Positions 5,531 to 9,674 of a stretch of DNA of 9,674 nucleotides are shown here, in pieces. The stretch comes from Methanobacteriota archaeon. GTDB lineage: Archaea > Thermoplasmatota > Poseidoniia > MGIII > CG-Epi1. A program made the translations under genes and the position numbers. Location of the stretch: positions 1-9,674 of the forward strand of contig JAPOKN010000038.1 in assembly GCA_029977605.1 (NCBI GenBank). Direction: 5' to 3'. The notes under the pieces are model-generated. The model had not been told where the DNA came from, did not search any database, and worked only from the letters and a program-made list of their open reading frames with translations. The stretch's first letter is position 1. Each line of letters begins with the position of its first letter.

Positions 5531-6301
5531 ATGGAATATTGTAAACATTGTTCAAAGCCAATTCTATCTGACATAGAATATCAAATATACTGTAGTAGTG
5601 AATGTTGGCGCGAATCTAAATCCGGTTCTAAGGTAGAAATTAGTGAAACAGCCATCGAAAAGAAATCAACACTTTATGTTTGGTCCTCGATTATCTCTAT
5701 GTTTGTTGGCCTTTTTTTACTTCTGATGGTTACGGCAACAGTTGTTAACAGCGAAGAAGTATTTCTTCCTCTATTCACAATTTCAGCTGGCATTTTAGTT
5801 CTAGTAGTTCTTCAAAACATACTTCCTAAAGAAGAAATTAAGGGATTATTATCTTTTGAAAATAATATAGACACATGGAAATTAATTGGCTGGGTCCTTT
5901 TACTTGACATTTTTGTAATATTACCACTTCATGCAGCCTTTACACTTCTAGTATTTCCAGATGCAGAACAACAGGAAGTAATTAACTTGTTCAAAGAATC
6001 CTCCGGGTTTTCTCTCATAATTTTAGCACTAACAGTTTCCGTTTTTACTCCATTTGCTGAAGAATTTTTGTTTAGAGGATTTATTCTGACTATGCTATTG
6101 AAGCGTTACAGCCCCATTGTATCAATAGTCATTTCTTCATTTGTTTTCTCCATAGCTCATGAACCTATTGCTATGGCTTTAGCATTTGGTGGCGGATGTC
6201 TATATGGTTGGTTAAGGGTCAAAACTGGAAGTATTTATCCAAGCATGATAGCTCATGCGATTTGGAATGGATTTATCACGTTAGTAGTTATTTTTGCATA
6301 A
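5531..6301 (+). CDS. Zinc-ribbon plus CPBP-family intramembrane metalloprotease (Abi/CAAX type)
   Basis: A predicted membrane protease of 256 residues. Residues 4-25 form a small cytoplasmic zinc ribbon, CKHC (4, 7) and CSSEC (21, 25). After a linker come several membrane helices (about 48-71, 78-96, 116-142, 159-175, 195-209 and 236-254). The CPBP/Rce1-like active site is complete: EEFLFRG (E177, E178, R182), the histidine of FSIAHEP (H210), and HAIWN (H242, N246). Some family members cleave prenylated CAAX proteins, while many prokaryotic ones have unknown substrates or act in bacteriocin self-protection. The zinc ribbon resembles the short CxxC-fCSxxC modules seen at N-termini of archaeal membrane proteins and may bind a partner. 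It starts six bases after rdgB. An AT-rich stretch (5499-5506) about 28 bases before ATG 5531 may be its own weak promoter. The substrate is unknown. Confidence 0.9.
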   Translation: MEYCKHCSKPILSDIEYQIYCSSECWRESKSGSKVEISETAIEKKSTLYVWSSIISMFVGLFLLLMVTATVVNSEEVFLPLFTISAGILVLVVLQNILPKEEIKGLLSFENNIDTWKLIGWVLLLDIFVILPLHAAFTLLVFPDAEQQEVINLFKESSGFSLIILALTVSVFTPFAEEFLFRGFILTMLLKRYSPIVSIVISSFVFSIAHEPIAMALAFGGGCLYGWLRVKTGSIYPSMIAHAIWNGFITLVVIFA

Positions 6302-6303
6302 TC

Positions 6304-6310
6304 TATTATA
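6304..6310 (+). promoter_or_regulatory. TATA-like promoter of metG
   Basis: TATTATA is centred 26 bases before GTG 6333 in the 31-base gap after the protease gene. No Shine-Dalgarno site is seen before the GTG, so a leaderless transcript is likely. Confidence 0.45.
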
Positions 6311-6332
6311 ACAGCATGAAATTCATATAATT

Positions 6333-8336
6333 GTGAAGCACGTCTTAGTATGTGTGGCATGGCCGTATGCCAACGGCCCCTTGCATTTGGGGCATATGGC
6401 CGGTTGTTATTTGCCACCAGACATATTTGCAAGATACCATCGTCTAAAAGGTAACAAAGTCTTGATGGTTAGTGGAAGCGATATGCATGGTACACCAATC
6501 ACAGTTACAGCTCAACAAGAAGGTAAAACTCCAGAACAAGTGGCAATGGAATATCACAAGCTTAACAGCGATTCAATTGAGCGAATGGGAATTTCCTTTG
6601 ATCTTTTCAGCCACACTCATACCGAAGAGCATGCTGAAGTTGCTCTATCTATTCTAAAAAAGTTAGATGATAACGGTTACATCGAGCCCAGAATCTCAGA
6701 GGAGCCTTACGATCCTATTGCGAAACAATTTTTACCAGACAGATATGTAGAAGGAACTTGCCCTCATTGTAACTATGAATCAGCAAGAGGTGATCAGTGT
6801 GATGATTGCGGTAAAACTTTAGATTCTAAAGAACTAATTAATCCATGTTCTAAATTAAATCCAGATGCTAAGATTGAGTTCAGAGAGACTGAGCATTTAT
6901 TTTTCAAATTATCTGAATTTAGAGATGTATTGTTAGAATGGTTATCTGAGGGAAAAGAGCATTGGCGTCCTTCGGTAATTAATTTTACAAGAAATTGGCT
7001 CAAAGAGGGATTAATCGATAGGGCAGTTACAAGAGATCTAGATTGGGGGATCGAAATTCCAAGGGAAGGTTATGAGGATAAGAGAATGTATGTTTGGTTT
7101 GAAGCTGTAATGGGTTATTATTCAGCTTCAGTACATTGGGCAAAAAACCAAGGGAAGCCAGATGAGTGGAAAAAATGGTGGGAAAATGAAGATTCAGAGC
7201 ATTACTATTTCATGGCTAAAGACAACATTCCTTTCCATACAATTATTTGGCCAGCTATGCTTTCAGGCTGCGGATACAAGTTACCTTACGACGTCCCAGC
7301 TAATGAATACTTATTGTTAGATTCATCTCAATTCTCTAAATCAAGAAGACATGCGATTTGGATTCCAGATTATCTTGACAGATATGATCCTGAATTGTTA
7401 CGCTTTTACTTAGCATCCATTATGCCTGAACAAAAAGATGCTAATTTCACATGGGAAGATTATGTAACTAGAATTAACACAGAATTGATAGGGAATTATG
7501 GTAATTTAATGTACAGAGTAATGTCTTTTGCGAATAAAAATTTCCCAGAAGGACTATCGTCAAAAAATCCAGTTAATAATGAACTAAATGAAAAAACAAA
7601 AATAGCTTTTGGTAAAGTATCTAAAGCGTTAGAAGCGTGTAAATTTAAGAAAGCTTTACAGGCCATAATGGAATTGTCTCAAGCAGGAAATATAGCACTG
7701 AATGATGCAGCACCTTGGAAACAAGTCAAGGCAGATAGAGAAGCTTGCGAAACTACATTAGTTCAATTCTTAAATTTTTCTAGTAGTTTATCCGTTTTAA
7801 TGTCACCGTTTTTGCCAGAATCCTCCCAGAAAGCATGGGATTTTTTGGGCAAAGATTCTAAAATTGAAGATTTAGGTTGGAATTCAGCACTTGACTTTCA
7901 AGATAGTTTTGAATTAAATCAACCCCTTCCCTTGTTTACAAAATTAAATATGGAAGAAATATTGGAGAAAGAAATGCCACCAGAAGAAACAAACGAGCTA
8001 GCTAATGTCAAACCCGAAGTCACTTTTGACGATTTTAAGAAATTAGACATACGAATTGGAACGGTTGAGAAAGTTGAGGAGCATCCTAATGCTGATAAGC
8101 TATGGCTTCTTGACGTTAATTTTGGAGGGCCAGTCAAAAGAATTGTAACTGGGCTTAGAGGTATTTACGAAAATAAAGAGCTATTGGGTAAAAAAATAGC
8201 AGTTTTAGTTAACTTGGCTCCTGCGAAATTTAGAGGCGAGCAGTCAAACGGCATGCTACTAGCTGCGGAAGGAGAAGGAATAGTTAGCTTACTAGAGCCA
8301 GATAAAGACATAAAAGACGGTAGCGAAGTCCATTAA
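6333..8336 (+). CDS. metG: Methionyl-tRNA synthetase with C-terminal tRNA-binding domain
   Basis: This enzyme charges tRNA-Met with methionine, using ATP, for initiation and elongation (667 residues, complete). The class I catalytic core begins with PYANGPLHLGH, whose HLGH (18-21) is the HIGH motif. The zinc-binding knuckle has C143, C146, C156 and C159 (CPHC...CDDC). The KMSKS loop reads QFSKSR (333-338), a form in which Phe replaces Met. An alpha-helical anticodon-binding domain follows (about 375-540). Residues 563-667 are an EMAP/Trbp111-like OB-fold, with FKKLDIRIGTVEKVEEHPNAD, which aids tRNA binding. In several archaea this domain is a separate protein, so the fusion is a lineage clue. 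GTG 6333 is the start because the first strand follows at once and a TATA-like box lies 26 bases upstream. Confidence 0.97.
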   Translation: MKHVLVCVAWPYANGPLHLGHMAGCYLPPDIFARYHRLKGNKVLMVSGSDMHGTPITVTAQQEGKTPEQVAMEYHKLNSDSIERMGISFDLFSHTHTEEHAEVALSILKKLDDNGYIEPRISEEPYDPIAKQFLPDRYVEGTCPHCNYESARGDQCDDCGKTLDSKELINPCSKLNPDAKIEFRETEHLFFKLSEFRDVLLEWLSEGKEHWRPSVINFTRNWLKEGLIDRAVTRDLDWGIEIPREGYEDKRMYVWFEAVMGYYSASVHWAKNQGKPDEWKKWWENEDSEHYYFMAKDNIPFHTIIWPAMLSGCGYKLPYDVPANEYLLLDSSQFSKSRRHAIWIPDYLDRYDPELLRFYLASIMPEQKDANFTWEDYVTRINTELIGNYGNLMYRVMSFANKNFPEGLSSKNPVNNELNEKTKIAFGKVSKALEACKFKKALQAIMELSQAGNIALNDAAPWKQVKADREACETTLVQFLNFSSSLSVLMSPFLPESSQKAWDFLGKDSKIEDLGWNSALDFQDSFELNQPLPLFTKLNMEEILEKEMPPEETNELANVKPEVTFDDFKKLDIRIGTVEKVEEHPNADKLWLLDVNFGGPVKRIVTGLRGIYENKELLGKKIAVLVNLAPAKFRGEQSNGMLLAAEGEGIVSLLEPDKDIKDGSEVH

Positions 8337-8345
8337 TTTTTTTAA

Positions 8346-9596
8346 ATGAAAATAGGTGTAGTCGGAGCTGGAATTTCAGGCTTAGCCATCTCATTAGCTG
8401 CAGAAAAAGCAGGTCATGAAGTAGTAATTTTTGAATCTGAGAGCGATATTGGGGGTAGAATGTCTTCTATACGTTTTGGCCCTTACATAATCGATATTGG
8501 GTTTCATGTTTTGCATACAGCTTATCCCTCATTACATCGATGGATTGATTTTAGTAAACTCGAATTTGAAGAAATGGAAAAATGTACGGAAAGTATCAAT
8601 CCAGATACTGGTAGGAGAAAAATACTTGCAGATGCAATAAGCATGCCTCTCAAGCTTTTCCCAACACTGAGAGCAACTGGTTTACGAGATGGCCTTAGGC
8701 TTTTGAGATGGAGATTAGCCTCAAATAGAAAAGATATCGAATCTCCTCTTGATTTTAAATCTAAAAAAATTATGGATGGATTTAAAGAAAGAGGTTTCTC
8801 AGATAACCTTGTTCAGAATATTCTTCGTCCGTTATTTGCAGGAATTACTCTTGACCCTGATTTGGAAGAGCGTATGAGTTTTGCTTCCTTCACTTGGGCT
8901 GCGATGAGTTTGGGTTCAATGGTCATGCTAAAAGATGGCATACAAGCCATTCCTAACCAATTGGCCAACAAGTTAATTATTACTCAGCTACGCCTAAATT
9001 CTAAAGTTGATGCAGTGTCATCAACAACTATTACTTGTAATAAACAAACGGAGAAATTCGATAAAGTAGTTTTAGCTACTCCGCAAAACGTTAGCTTCCA
9101 ACTCTTAAATCGTAAGCCGTTGAAAAAGGTAAAGAAAACTGCAACAATTGTGTTTAATTCTCCTAAAAATCCATTATCCAGACATAGATTACTAATTAAT
9201 GAGAAATATGGTTTGAATGGAAACAAAATTCTTCATGCTCATTTGCACCCTTTTCATCCTCAATTAGTAATTGCCACAGTTATCGGTGAAGACGCTGAGT
9301 CATTAAAAGACAATCATGATGAAATATTGTCAGAGTTCGAGACTTGGTTTGGTAAGCAAGTTAGAGAATGGGAGTTTGTAGCAGTAACTAAAGTCGATAA
9401 TGCATTACCTTTGATAGATACTGAACATAAAGGGAGAATAAGAGAGCCAATCAGCGATAAAGGAATTCTGCTTGCTGGCGATTATACGACTCATCCTTCA
9501 GTTCAAGGTGCTTTATTTTCAGCTGAAAGAGTTATTGATCATCTAAATATCCCAATTCCTGACAAAACAATAAATGCAACCTCTTCTCAAACGTAA
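8346..9596 (+). CDS. FAD-dependent oxidoreductase of the amine oxidase / phytoene desaturase-like superfamily
   Basis: A flavoprotein of 416 residues. An N-terminal dinucleotide-binding fold carries VGAGISGLA (6-14), the acidic end of strand two (E30), and the GGR motif (36-38) of protoporphyrinogen oxidase and carotenoid desaturase relatives. The C-terminal FAD-closing motif LLAGDYTTHPSVQGAL (375-390) is intact and is typical of the phytoene desaturase/amine oxidase group. The middle (about 55-210), with RPLFAGITLDPDLEERMSF, is the variable substrate domain. The family oxidises isoprenoids, porphyrinogens or amines; no carotenoid genes are adjacent, so the substrate stays open. It begins nine bases after metG without a clear Shine-Dalgarno site. 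A TAAAAGAC stretch (8311-8318) about 31 bases upstream is a marginal promoter, so read-through from metG is possible. A seven-T tract (8337-8343) lies between them. Confidence 0.88.
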   Translation: MKIGVVGAGISGLAISLAAEKAGHEVVIFESESDIGGRMSSIRFGPYIIDIGFHVLHTAYPSLHRWIDFSKLEFEEMEKCTESINPDTGRRKILADAISMPLKLFPTLRATGLRDGLRLLRWRLASNRKDIESPLDFKSKKIMDGFKERGFSDNLVQNILRPLFAGITLDPDLEERMSFASFTWAAMSLGSMVMLKDGIQAIPNQLANKLIITQLRLNSKVDAVSSTTITCNKQTEKFDKVVLATPQNVSFQLLNRKPLKKVKKTATIVFNSPKNPLSRHRLLINEKYGLNGNKILHAHLHPFHPQLVIATVIGEDAESLKDNHDEILSEFETWFGKQVREWEFVAVTKVDNALPLIDTEHKGRIREPISDKGILLAGDYTTHPSVQGALFSAERVIDHLNIPIPDKTINATSSQT

Positions 9597-9599
9597 TTA

Positions 9600-9673
9600 G
9601 GGCCTGTAGCCTAGCCTGGAAGGGCGTCTGGCTTCTAACCAGAAGATCCAGGGTTCGAATCCCTGCAGGCCCG
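9600..9673 (+). tRNA. tRNA-Arg(UCU)
   Basis: The cloverleaf is complete. Acceptor GGGCCTG (9600-9606) pairs with CAGGCCC (9666-9672), and discriminator G is 9673. The D arm is GCC/GGC. Anticodon stem TCTGG/CCAGA encloses loop CTTCTAA, with anticodon TCU at 9634-9636. The T stem is CAGGG/CCCTG with loop TTCGAAT. It decodes AGA (and AGG by wobble). It starts three bases after the oxidoreductase stop, so any promoter must lie inside that gene; AATAAAT (9569-9575), about 28 bases upstream, is a weak candidate. The window ends one base after the discriminator, so an encoded CCA cannot be judged. Confidence 0.95.
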
Positions 9674-9674
9674 C

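Noticed and set aside
7919..8137. Minus-strand frame opposite the metG tRNA-binding domain
   Set aside because: Shadow of a conserved domain on the other strand, with no ribosome site or motif.
8337..8343. Seven-T tract between metG and the oxidoreductase as a transcription terminator
   Set aside because: Oligo-T can terminate archaeal transcription, but the next gene begins three bases later, has only a marginal promoter, and the tract is short in an AT-rich genome. Not enough to call.
1..9674. CRISPR arrays, insertion sequences, prophage or toxin-antitoxin genes
   Set aside because: No regular direct repeats, transposase motifs, terminal inverted repeats or paired small toxin-like genes were seen on either strand.

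Overview
The window looks like a stretch of AT-rich archaeal genome, most likely a marine planktonic euryarchaeon of the Poseidoniia type (Marine Group II or III). The lineage is inferred from several signs. A secreted protein ends in a PGF-CTERM-like archaeosortase signal. TATA-like boxes lie about 25-28 bases upstream of several start codons, as in leaderless archaeal transcripts. Genes inside the left operon instead carry AGGTG-type Shine-Dalgarno sites. Secreted proteins are very acidic. No 16S rRNA or other decisive marker is present.

Left third (1-4050, minus strand): an extracytoplasmic thiol-redox operon read from 4050 towards 1. It encodes two related, membrane-anchored, Omp28/thioredoxin-like exported proteins, followed by a TlpA-like thioredoxin fused to a CcdA/DsbD-type electron-transfer membrane domain, which is cut by the window edge. 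The natural reading is that the CcdA part carries electrons across the membrane and the thioredoxin domains use them on exported proteins.

Middle (4051-4930): a divergent gene whose ATG touches the ATG of the redox operon. It encodes an unrecognised Rossmann-like protein and ends flush against a minus-strand tRNA-Ser(GCU) with an encoded CCA end. The roughly 200 bases between that tRNA and the next large gene hold a 20-codon ORF at 4815-4877 with eight cysteines in a CxCxCxCxCC-x4-CC pattern. A TATA-like box sits 26-27 bases before its ATG, and an inverted repeat surrounds that box. This candidate metallothionein-like microprotein with its own operator is the most novel item in the window.

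Right half (4931-9673, plus strand): a housekeeping run of the inosine/xanthosine triphosphate pyrophosphatase (RdgB/HAM1), a zinc-ribbon plus CPBP intramembrane protease, methionyl-tRNA synthetase with a fused C-terminal tRNA-binding domain, an FAD-dependent amine-oxidase/phytoene-desaturase-like oxidoreductase, and tRNA-Arg(UCU) at the right edge. Spacings are 3-31 bases. These genes share a strand rather than an obvious pathway, and metG appears to have its own promoter.
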